This document shows positions 33,709 to 43,257 of a stretch of DNA of 64,000 nt, one piece after another. Where the stretch lies: positions 62,001-126,000 of the forward strand of contig JAHCHY010000009.1 of assembly GCA_026129485.1 (NCBI GenBank). Reading direction: 5' to 3'. Position numbers and translations under genes: made by a program. Every line of letters starts with the position of its first letter. Positions within the stretch are counted from its first letter, which is position 1. The stretch is from Cyclobacteriaceae bacterium (GTDB lineage: Bacteria; Bacteroidota; Bacteroidia; Cytophagales; Cyclobacteriaceae). The notes under the pieces were generated by a model, which saw only the letters and a list, made by a program, of their open reading frames with translations, was not told the DNA's origin and did no database searches.

Positions 33709-34164
33709 TTAACGGGAAGAGGTGCGATCGGTTGCCTGCATGCAGACAATGCGCCATTGGCCGTTTTCTTTTTCAAGAACGCGGATTTGCGCGGTTTCGG
33801 TGCGGTCAGTCCCATCGGTTGCCAGTTGCGTAAAGCGTACATAGGCCCCGGTATCATAAACCCTTACTTCCAGCCATTGGTTGGTAATTTCCCCGGAAGA
33901 AGGCTGGGCCGTTTTGAAGTACCGGGCAAGTGATGTTTTCATCGTATCCCAGCCCTCCAGGAAACGGGTACCGGACAAATCGGTGTACGACCAATAGGCA
34001 TGAGGCGCCTGCACCCATGTATCGGCCCATGCTTTATAGTCCACGTTAAAATATGCGGTGCTTTCTTTTTCGATCACTCGCTTAATCGCTTCCGAATCGC
34101 TTTGAGCGGCAAGCGCCAGGGGCATGCCCAGCAGCAGTGCGATATAGTGGAAGGCCGGTTTCAA
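33709..34164 (-). CDS. Secreted SnoaL-like (NTF2 fold) protein, copy 2
   Basis: A 151-residue paralogue of the 33135 gene, with signal peptide MKPAFHYIALLLGMPLALAA. Matching positions are AIKRVIEKESTAYFNVDYKA, YWSYTDLSGTRFLEGWDTM, VRVYDTGAYVRFTQ and RIRVLEKENGQWRIVC-like (IRVLEKENGQWRIVCMQATD). It lies 73 bases upstream of copy 1 on the same strand, so both may be co-expressed. The function is unknown. Confidence 0.8.
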   Translation of the reverse strand: MKPAFHYIALLLGMPLALAAQSDSEAIKRVIEKESTAYFNVDYKAWADTWVQAPHAYWSYTDLSGTRFLEGWDTMKTSLARYFKTAQPSSGEITNQWLEVRVYDTGAYVRFTQLATDGTDRTETAQIRVLEKENGQWRIVCMQATDRTSSR

Positions 34165-34294
34165 CCCTGCAAAGAAACGATATTATGGCGGTACACTTAC
34201 CTGTTTTCGATTAGTAACCTAAAAAAATAGGTAGAAGTCATAGGTGGTAATCTGGTGCTTTCAGTAGCTTGGAGAAATTTCAATCCCTGAAGAT

Positions 34295-35230
34295 ATGCTC
34301 ACCGATGAAAAACTGATTCAACTGAAGAAGCTGACAGTAAAGCCGCGCAAGACCGTTAAGCTGAAAGACTTCGATACCGGGTACAAAGGCAAGATCCTGA
34401 ACAAAGCCGAGGCTGAAAAGCTGCTGGAAGAAGGGCGTAAGCACCTGGCAGATGTGCAGGATGAACTGTACGCACACAACCGCTACAGCATACTGATCAT
34501 TCTGCAGGCGATGGATGCTGCCGGGAAAGACGGGGCGGTAAAGCACATTATGTCGGGGTTCAACCCGTTGGGTGTTAAGGTTTATAGCTTTAAGGCGCCA
34601 ACTTCTGCCGAGCTGGATCATGATTATTTCTGGCGCCACCAGTTAGCTTTGCCGGCACGGGGCGAGATTGCCATTCACAACCGGTCGCATTACGAGAACG
34701 TGCTGGTAACCAAAGTGCATCCGGAGTGGATTCTGAACGAGCATATTCCCGGCATTGATTCCATAAAAAAGATTGATGACAAATTCTGGCAGCAGCGTTA
34801 TAAGCAAATCCGCAGGTTCGAAAAAAATCTTGCTGATAATGGTACCATCATCTTAAAGTTTTTCCTTCATCTGTCAAAAAAAGAGCAGAAGAAGCGTTTC
34901 CTCGAGCGTATTGATGATCCCGGCAAGAACTGGAAGTTCTCCTTATCGGATTTAAAAGAGCGTGGTTTCTGGGATGATTATCAGAAAGCCTATGAAGAAG
35001 CGCTCAGCGCTACTTCAACCGAATTTGCACCCTGGTTTGTAATTCCAGCCGATGATAAATGGTATGCCCGCCTTGCCATTGCCTCTGTTATTACAAGAGA
35101 GTTTGCCAGGTTAAAGATCAATTACCCGGTAGTAAGCCAGGCACAGAAAGAAGAATTGCAGAAAGCAAAGCTGCAGTTGATGAACGAGAAGGATAATAAA
35201 AGTAAAAAGGCAGTAGGCAAAAAACAGTAG
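34295..35230 (+). CDS. ppk2: Polyphosphate kinase 2 family protein
   Basis: A 311-residue PPK2. Walker-A-like MDAAGKDGAVKHIMSG (near residue 71) is followed by FKAPTSAELDHDYFWRHQ, the lid/Walker-B segment IAIHNRSHYENVLVTKVHP and KKRFLERIDDPGKNWKFS. PPK2 enzymes phosphorylate nucleotides (ADP, GDP or AMP) from polyphosphate. Length and lack of a second domain fit class II/III single-domain enzymes. The last ~8 codons (KAVGKKQ) and the stop codon are formed by a CAGTAGGCA word of the following repeat, so the C-terminus appears to have been extended or altered by it. Confidence 0.92.
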   Translation: MLTDEKLIQLKKLTVKPRKTVKLKDFDTGYKGKILNKAEAEKLLEEGRKHLADVQDELYAHNRYSILIILQAMDAAGKDGAVKHIMSGFNPLGVKVYSFKAPTSAELDHDYFWRHQLALPARGEIAIHNRSHYENVLVTKVHPEWILNEHIPGIDSIKKIDDKFWQQRYKQIRRFEKNLADNGTIILKFFLHLSKKEQKKRFLERIDDPGKNWKFSLSDLKERGFWDDYQKAYEEALSATSTEFAPWFVIPADDKWYARLAIASVITREFARLKINYPVVSQAQKEELQKAKLQLMNEKDNKSKKAVGKKQ

Positions 35231-35336
35231 GCAGGCCGTGTAAGTCAATATTGACTGCCTACAGGGAAACTGCCTATTGCCTACTTTGTGTAGGCCCAAC
35301 CCCTAATACCCAATTCCCAATACCTAATGCCAATTC
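35205..35336. repeat. Intergenic word-repeat element (GCAGTAGGCA and CCCAATTCCTAAT words)
   Basis: Two neighbouring word sets. CAGTAGGCA occurs at 35211 and 35225 and is answered by GACTGCCTAC and GCCTATTGCCTAC at about 35250-35285. The second set (CCTAATACCCAATTCCC, AATACCTAATGCC) runs from about 35300 to the LRR stop codon and is the inverse of the words at 4831-4890. The first set includes the PPK2 stop codon (35228-35230). Confidence 0.65.
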
Positions 35337-36713
35337 CTAATCCTCCAGCTCCCCGTTAACATGCACTACAACTGCTTTGCTGCGCAGCGAACGGATAACA
35401 GCAGGAATCTGCTTGCGGCTGGATTCATCCCAGGGATTATTCACCATGACCAGGATCTTCAGTGCCGGCAGTCCATCCAACCCGGCAGGTAGTTCACTAA
35501 GTTGGTTTTCGGAAATGTCCAGGTTTTCCAGTTGGGCAAAGCTGGCTAACGATTGGAGAGAGTTAATCAGCCGGTTGTGGTTAACACGCATTACTTTCAG
35601 GTTTTGTAATTGACTGATGGTTGCCGGAAGTTCTACCAGGCGATTATTGGAAAGGTACAGCTCGTTAAGCTTGCTTAGCGAACCGATAGAAGCAGGGATG
35701 CTGATAAGCCTGTTGTGCGATAGATACAGGATCTCCAGGTTTTTAAGGTTGGCAATCCGGTCGTCCACGCGTTCAATTTCATTATGATACAAATCGATTT
35801 CGCGCAAGGCCGGCAGGTTGTATAGGCCATCGGGTATGGCAGTTAGCTTATTATTGTATAACGATAGCTGTTCCAGCCGGGTAAGCTTGCCGATAGCAGG
35901 ATGTACCGATTTAACTGAGTTGTAATTAAGCGTAAGCTGTTTCAGGTTGACCAGGTTAGAGATTGATTCCGGTATGGATTCAATTTTGTTGCGGATCAAT
36001 TCCAGTTTTTCCAATGCAGGTAAACCCGGAAGATTACCCAGATCGGCAATTGCGTTATTGGTAAGAATAAGCTCCTTCAGTCCTTTGTTCCGGGTTAGCC
36101 CTTTCGGGAAGGCGGTTAAACCGCTTGCCGCAAGATCAAGACGCTCAAGCGCCTGTACCGGGGCGAAAGACCGGGGCAGGGATAACGCATTGCCTCGCAT
36201 AGCTACTGACCTAATCGTTCTGCTTTTACTTAATGCAAGCCTTCCTTTGGGTTTATTGTTCAGCAGGTAAAGACCGGTGAGCGAGCTAAACTTTTTCAGC
36301 CCTTTCACATGGCTGATACGGGTATTTACCAGCTCAAGCTCCTGCAGGTGGGTACAGGCGTAAACTTCCCCGGGCATTCTCCGCGATTTCCAGTTGGTTA
36401 TGCTCAATAGCTTAACCTGCGATTTGTCCTGGATTTTAGCCAGGCTGTCCAGCGTAATAAAGCCGGGTGAAGATTTGTAATGCCTGCGGAAGCCGGTAAT
36501 GCGGTTGCGGATTGATCGGAATTCATCCATCAGGCTATCCGGAAAAGTGCTTCGTTGTTCCATTGCATCGCGCATAGCCCGGTTGATCTCGCTATATCGG
36601 ATTGAATCTTTCGGGCTACTGAAAACGGGTTCTTCCAAAGCCGAAAATACACGCTGCCCATAGGCTGAAGCAGCCAGGGATAAAACCAGTAAAGCCGGCA
36701 TCAGATTCTTCAT
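35337..36713 (-). CDS. Secreted leucine-rich repeat protein
   Basis: The start is set at the ATG ending at 36713 (MKNLMPALLVLSLAASAYGQ), a clean signal peptide; upstream codons are not conserved. Of its 458 residues about 300 form canonical 23-residue leucine-rich repeats (LxxLxLxxNxLxxIPxxIxxLxxL), from near residue 120 to 440. Examples are LKQLTLNYNSVKSVHPAIGK, LEQLSLYNNKLTAIPDG and LNELYLSNNRLVELPATI. LRR proteins of this sort mediate protein binding or adhesion. No sorting domain for type IX secretion is visible at the C-terminus. Confidence 0.88.
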   Translation of the reverse strand: MKNLMPALLVLSLAASAYGQRVFSALEEPVFSSPKDSIRYSEINRAMRDAMEQRSTFPDSLMDEFRSIRNRITGFRRHYKSSPGFITLDSLAKIQDKSQVKLLSITNWKSRRMPGEVYACTHLQELELVNTRISHVKGLKKFSSLTGLYLLNNKPKGRLALSKSRTIRSVAMRGNALSLPRSFAPVQALERLDLAASGLTAFPKGLTRNKGLKELILTNNAIADLGNLPGLPALEKLELIRNKIESIPESISNLVNLKQLTLNYNSVKSVHPAIGKLTRLEQLSLYNNKLTAIPDGLYNLPALREIDLYHNEIERVDDRIANLKNLEILYLSHNRLISIPASIGSLSKLNELYLSNNRLVELPATISQLQNLKVMRVNHNRLINSLQSLASFAQLENLDISENQLSELPAGLDGLPALKILVMVNNPWDESSRKQIPAVIRSLRSKAVVVHVNGELED

Positions 36714-36847
36714 GGAGTAAGATATTTCAGGCATTAAAACTAAATATTTAGTTGACAATCGGCAACTAACTTTCAACGGCTCTCCCGAAGGCTAAAAAAT
36801 ACTTTCCGCTTTCTGTCTGAAAATGCGGAAAACGGTATCAAAAACCT

Positions 36848-36855
36848 TATTTTTG
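36848..36855 (+). promoter_or_regulatory. Candidate -7 element for gyrB
   Basis: TATTTTTG is a perfect match to the Bacteroidetes -7 consensus TAnnTTTG. It ends 20 bases before the gyrB ATG. No convincing TTTG is found at the -33 distance. Confidence 0.4.
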
Positions 36856-36866
36856 ACGGTTTATAA

Positions 36867-38837
<1,971 letters not shown>

Positions 38838-38842
38838 GTGCG

Positions 38843-40978
38843 ATGCAGGATAACACCGTATTACATGCTGATGAACTGGCAGACAGGCAAATCCGCGAGA
38901 GTAACTACATCAGTCGCGATTTAAGCTGGCTGCAGTTTAACGATCGTGTGCTTGACCAGGCGCGGAAAACAGAACGAAGCATTTTCGATCGTCTGAAGTT
39001 CCTGGCCATTACCGCCTCCAACCTGGACGAATTTTGTACCATCCGTTTAGGAAGCTTATATAACTACCTCGACTACAACAAGCAGCGGTTTGATTACAGC
39101 GGCCTGCGCGAAGAACCTTTCCGCAGAAAATTATTATCCGGCATCAGGCAGTTTGTTACCGGCCAGAACCAGTATTATGTAAGTAACCTGAAGCCGCTCT
39201 TTGATGAAAACGGTTTTAAAATTGCCCGTTACGAACATTTATCACCCGCTGATGCTGACCGGGCCAATCAATACTTCGACCGCACGGTTTACCCCATGCT
39301 TACACCTATGGTGTTTGACGGGTATCACTCGTTTCCGGCATTAAGAAACAACAGGCTGCTGTTTGGTGTGGTTACCAGGGCGGAAACGGATGGAACGCAG
39401 CAGAACCAAAAGGCGAGCTTTATCCAGGTGCCGAATAACATTCCGCGTTTTTTTGAAATCAGGCATGCGGATGGATTTATCCGGTTTGTTCCTTTGGAAG
39501 AAATCATCCGGAATAATATTCACCAGCTTTTCCGGAATATCGAGATTGTAAGCATCAGCCTGTTCCGTATCAATCGAAATGGCGACTTTACGTTAGATGA
39601 AAGTGAAGATATTGAATCGAACTTTCTCGAAGAGTTAAGACGCAAGCTCCAGACCCGCAGAAGGGGAAGGGTAGTGCGCATTGAAGTGCTGGAAGGGTTT
39701 GATCATTGGCTGCTTCGTTTGCTTAAAATTCAGTGGGATCTGGACGAAGCCAATATCATGGTTATTCCCCGCGAAAGCTTGGTCGATTTTGCCGGGCTGA
39801 ATCAGCTGATTGGTCATAAGGATTTCAAGGACAGGCGAACCCCGCTTCACCCGCCCCGCAGGCCCGTGTCGTTTCCGGAGTTTGGCTCACGCGATATTTT
39901 TGAAGTGCTGAAAGAACGTGATGTGCTGTTGCATCACCCGTTCGACTCCATGGACCCGGTGCTGGAATTGCTGGAGAAGGCTGCGGAAGACGATAATGTG
40001 CTTTCGATAAAGATTACCATTTACCGCGTGGCGAAAGATTCGCGGGTTACGGCTGCGTTGCTGCGCGCTGCTGAAAATGGTAAGCACGTATCGGTGCTTT
40101 TTGAAGTGAAAGCGAGGTTTGATGAGGAGAATAACCTGCGCGAGGCGCACCGCCTTCGCCAGGCAGGCTGTTTTGTAATCTACGGTGTAAGCAGCTTAAA
40201 AACCCACACCAAGCTGTTGCTGATTGTACGGCAGGAAGCAGACAAGGTATATCGGTATGTACACCTGGCCAGCGGCAATTACAACGAAATTACCTCGCGC
40301 CTCTATACCGATGTGGGCTTGCTGACCACCAACGAAACGTATGGCAGCGATGTATCTGATTTCTTCAATGTAATCACGGGCCATTCGCAACCTTCCGCAT
40401 ATCGTAACCTGATCACCTCACCACGCGATATGCGCATTCAGTTGTGCAATCTCGTGCTGCGCGAAGCCGACAATGCCCGTAACGGGCTGCCATCGGGCAT
40501 TGTAATCAAGTTTAATTCGCTTCAGGATAAAGAGTTTATCGATGCCCTCTATGAGGCTTCACGAGCCGGGGTACCGGTTAAGCTGATTGTGCGGGGCATC
40601 TGCTGCCTGCGCCCCGGAAGGATTGGTCTGAGCGAAAACATAGAAGTGGTTTCCATTGTAGGCGAATACCTGGAGCACTCGCGGATTTATTATTTCCATA
40701 ACAATGGCGACCCAAAGGTTTACATCGGCAGTGCAGACGCGATGGTGCGCAGCTTTGATCGCAGGATAGAGTCGTTGTTCCTTTTAGAGCAGGATGCCCT
40801 GCGCAAGCAGGCGATGAATATTCTGCGCTATAACCTGAAAGATAATGTGAATGCGTATGTGATGCAGGAAGATGGCGCGTATGTGGCTAAAACGCATAAC
40901 GGGGAACCCCTTTTCAATATCCACAAGGAGTTTTTCGATGTAACGCGGGAGATCATCAATGACGTGAAGCTGTTTTAG
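38843..40978 (+). CDS. ppk1: Polyphosphate kinase 1
   Basis: A 711-residue PPK1 that polymerises phosphate from ATP. N-terminal SRDLSWLQFNDRVLDQA, the phosphorylated histidine in SLKTHTKLLL (near residue 455), SGNYNEITSRLYTDVGLL, the second histidine region EYLEHSRIYYFHNNG and SADAMVRSFDRRIE are intact. Directly downstream of gyrB. Its TAG stop (40976-40978) overlaps the TAA stop of the convergent ppx/gppA gene (40975-40977 on the other strand), placing a polyphosphate-making and a polyphosphate-degrading gene tail to tail. Confidence 0.97.
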   Translation: MQDNTVLHADELADRQIRESNYISRDLSWLQFNDRVLDQARKTERSIFDRLKFLAITASNLDEFCTIRLGSLYNYLDYNKQRFDYSGLREEPFRRKLLSGIRQFVTGQNQYYVSNLKPLFDENGFKIARYEHLSPADADRANQYFDRTVYPMLTPMVFDGYHSFPALRNNRLLFGVVTRAETDGTQQNQKASFIQVPNNIPRFFEIRHADGFIRFVPLEEIIRNNIHQLFRNIEIVSISLFRINRNGDFTLDESEDIESNFLEELRRKLQTRRRGRVVRIEVLEGFDHWLLRLLKIQWDLDEANIMVIPRESLVDFAGLNQLIGHKDFKDRRTPLHPPRRPVSFPEFGSRDIFEVLKERDVLLHHPFDSMDPVLELLEKAAEDDNVLSIKITIYRVAKDSRVTAALLRAAENGKHVSVLFEVKARFDEENNLREAHRLRQAGCFVIYGVSSLKTHTKLLLIVRQEADKVYRYVHLASGNYNEITSRLYTDVGLLTTNETYGSDVSDFFNVITGHSQPSAYRNLITSPRDMRIQLCNLVLREADNARNGLPSGIVIKFNSLQDKEFIDALYEASRAGVPVKLIVRGICCLRPGRIGLSENIEVVSIVGEYLEHSRIYYFHNNGDPKVYIGSADAMVRSFDRRIESLFLLEQDALRKQAMNILRYNLKDNVNAYVMQEDGAYVAKTHNGEPLFNIHKEFFDVTREIINDVKLF

Positions 40979-41943
40979 GCGCGTTTACCCATTACCTGGG
41001 TCTTGCTCCCCTTGGATTGATCTTCCTTGTTCACGAATTCAATCTTTGCCTGCCTGGAGTTTCGCTCAAACAGGTGCAGCATCATACCGTCTTTTAACCC
41101 TACTTCGGGCACAAACATGTACTTTGCCTTTGCCCATTCCATGGCGCGCATATAAATCTTGCTGGCGGGAACAATAACATCTGCGCGGTCGGGGTTCATT
41201 TGTAATTTATAAATACGCTCTTCAATAGTATGCTGCTCAATCATCTCCTTTACTTCGCCCATTTTTTTTAGCGACATTAAGCGATGAGGCTTCAGCCGGG
41301 CAAGCTCATAAATCTTGCTGATATTACCTCCCGTTCCCACTGCAGTTATCTTGCCCATTTCAGGTTTTACATTCTCCTTTACCCAGCTTTCCATATCATT
41401 CCAAACCACGGGTAAATCATGGTGTTCCAGGATCCTTACCGAGCCCACCTTGAAGGAACGTGTTTTAATCTTTTTACCCCCGAAGTACACATTTAATTCT
41501 GTGCTGCCGCCACCCACATCAATGTGCAGGTAAGCCTGGTTGCTCAGGTAAGACCGTATGGCGGTGTTGATGAGCTCAGCCTCCCGCTGTCCGCCAATAA
41601 TTTCAATGGATAAGCCAATTTCCTTTTTTACTTCCTCGGCAAGCGAAGTTCCGTTTTCCGATTCGCGCATGGCCGAAGTAGCGCATAGCATGTAATCATC
41701 CACTTCATAAAGCTCCAGCAGGAGCTTAAAGGCCTGCATCAGCTTCTTAAACTTGATAATGCTTTTCTCGCTTATCCGGTTGGTTGTAAATACATCGTGC
41801 CCCAGGCGTAACGGAAAGCGGACATATTCCATTTTTTTAAACAGCACCTGGTCTTTTGTTTCCAACACGGACGACACCTGAAAACGAATGGCGTTGGAAC
41901 CAATGTCAATTGCAGCTAACTTCAAATGCGGTAGGTTTAACAC
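40975..41943 (-). CDS. ppx: Exopolyphosphatase / pppGpp phosphatase (Ppx/GppA)
   Basis: A 322-residue Ppx/GppA protein with the ASKHA phosphate loops AIDIGSNAIRFQV and LHIDVGGGSTELNV, ATSAMRESENG between them, and ITAVGTGGNISKI. It removes terminal phosphate from polyphosphate and/or pppGpp. At ~320 residues it has only the N-terminal ATPase-fold domains, not the HD-like C-terminal part of E. coli Ppx, as usual in this phylum. Convergent and overlapping with ppk1 at the stop codons. Confidence 0.92.
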   Translation of the reverse strand: MLNLPHLKLAAIDIGSNAIRFQVSSVLETKDQVLFKKMEYVRFPLRLGHDVFTTNRISEKSIIKFKKLMQAFKLLLELYEVDDYMLCATSAMRESENGTSLAEEVKKEIGLSIEIIGGQREAELINTAIRSYLSNQAYLHIDVGGGSTELNVYFGGKKIKTRSFKVGSVRILEHHDLPVVWNDMESWVKENVKPEMGKITAVGTGGNISKIYELARLKPHRLMSLKKMGEVKEMIEQHTIEERIYKLQMNPDRADVIVPASKIYMRAMEWAKAKYMFVPEVGLKDGMMLHLFERNSRQAKIEFVNKEDQSKGSKTQVMGKRA

Positions 41944-42003
41944 TTCAAATTTAAGGTATCCTGATTTTATTATTATTACCTAATTGTGTTTCTTTGCAAT
42001 ACT

Positions 42004-42143
42004 TATCCAGAAAGACTGAGGGACAGGGCCCGATGAAGTCTTAGCAACCTTGCTGATAACCTGGTGCTAATTCCCTTCTGCAGCTGATTCAAACGGATGC
42101 AGAGAAGATAAGTAGGCCAATCCTGCAAGGCTCTTTCTGGATA
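42004..42143 (+). promoter_or_regulatory. SAM-I (S-box) riboswitch
   Basis: P1 is a perfect 12-bp helix, TATCCAGAAAGA (42004-42015) with TCTTTCTGGATA (42132-42143). The aptamer core has GAGGGACAGGGCCCGATGAA, TTAGCAACC and the P3 signature TGGTGCTAATTCC, then a P4 stem (CTTCTGCA/TGCAGAGAAG) and GGCCAATCC. All S-box elements are in order. A TTTCTTTG box (41989-41996) fits a -7 element, so transcription would start just before P1. It precedes the metH genes. The expression platform is unusual: see the hairpin feature and findings. Confidence 0.95.
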
Positions 42144-42164
42144 AAAGATAACAAGCAGAAAGAG
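42131..42164 (+). promoter_or_regulatory. Expression-platform hairpin overlapping the metH GTG start
   Basis: CTCTTTCTG (42131-42139) can pair perfectly with CAGAAAGAG (42156-42164). The right arm holds a purine-rich, Shine-Dalgarno-like AGAAAGAG and the first base of the GTG start codon. The left arm is the 3' strand of riboswitch P1, so P1 and this hairpin exclude each other. No T-run follows, so control would be translational. Confidence 0.6.
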
Positions 42165-43207
42165 TGAAAATCGAAGACATTTTAAAAGAACGGATTATGA
42201 TTCTGGACGGTGCTATGGGCACCATGATTCAGCGTTATAAGCTTACCGAGCAGGACTTCCGGAACGAGCAGCTGAAAGATCATCCGCATCCGCTAAAGGG
42301 TAACAACGATCTGCTCAGCATTACCAGGCCTGATATCATTAAGGAAATACATAAGCAGTACTTCGAGGCCGGTGCCGATATTATTGAAACCAATACCTTT
42401 GGAAGCACTACGGTTGCCCAGGCCGATTATCACCTCGAGCACCTGGTATATGAGATTAACTTCCAGGCGGCTAAGATAGCCAAAGAGGTGGCTGAAGAGT
42501 TTACCCGTAACGAGCCTGATAAACCGCGCTTTGTAGCCGGTTCAATGGGGCCTACCACCAAGCTGGCTTCTATGTCGCCCGATGTGAACAACCCGGGCTT
42601 TCGCGCCATCACGTTCGATCAGCTGGCAGCAGCTTTTAAAGAACAGGCTAAGGGTTTGCTGGATGGTGGTGCCGATGTGCTGCTGCTTGAAACGATAACC
42701 GATACCTTGAATGTAAAGGCCGCGCTGTTTGCCATACAGGAATTGTTTGACGAAACGGATAAGCAAGTGCCCATTATGGTTTCGGGTACGATTACCGATG
42801 CAAGCGGTCGTATCCTGTCCGGCCAGACAGCCGAAGCATTTTTGATTTCAGTATCGCATGTATCGCTCCTGAGCATTGGGCTTAACTGCGCTATGGGCGC
42901 TTCGGCATTACGCCCCTATTTACAGGTGCTAAACGAAAAGGCTCCCTTCTTTGTAAGCGCCTATCCTAATGCCGGCTTGCCTAACGAGTTTGGCCAGTAC
43001 GATCAAACCCCGGAAGAGATGGCCCGTGAAGTAGAGGAATACCTGAAGGAGGGACTGGTAAATATTGTAGGAGGGTGCTGCGGCTCAACGCCCGATCATA
43101 TCCGGGCAATTGCCCGGGCTGCGGCTAAATATAAACCGCGTAAGCCCGAAGCAACGTGGCATACAGGCGAAAAAGAAACTGCTGACGTAACCTACCAACG
43201 AATTTAA
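42164..43207 (+). CDS. metH: Methionine synthase, homocysteine-binding subunit (split MetH)
   Basis: A 347-residue homocysteine S-methyltransferase domain corresponding to the N-terminal third of Met[31 protein letters not shown] and the zinc cysteines in GLNCAMGAS and [11 protein letters not shown] are present. It would activate homocysteine thiolate on zinc. The best start is GTG at 42164, because the conserved [14 protein letters not shown] begins ten codons later. It ends at residue 347 with a normal stop, and the remaining MetH domains are encoded by the next gene 50 bases downstream. Controlled by the SAM-I riboswitch. Confidence 0.95.
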   Translation: MKIEDILKERIMILDGAMGTMIQRYKLTEQDFRNEQLKDHPHPLKGNNDLLSITRPDIIKEIHKQYFEAGADIIETNTFGSTTVAQADYHLEHLVYEINFQAAKIAKEVAEEFTRNEPDKPRFVAGSMGPTTKLASMSPDVNNPGFRAITFDQLAAAFKEQAKGLLDGGADVLLLETITDTLNVKAALFAIQELFDETDKQVPIMVSGTITDASGRILSGQTAEAFLISVSHVSLLSIGLNCAMGASALRPYLQVLNEKAPFFVSAYPNAGLPNEFGQYDQTPEEMAREVEEYLKEGLVNIVGGCCGSTPDHIRAIARAAAKYKPRKPEATWHTGEKETADVTYQRI

Positions 43208-43257
43208 TCCCGTCATTTCTGTGTAGAAAGCAGAAGCCCCAACCTGAACAATTCTGA

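Noticed and set aside
43208..43257. A frameshift in metH between the two ORFs.
   Set aside because: The homocysteine part ends with a normal stop, a 50-base gap follows, and the second ORF has its own start at the expected domain border.
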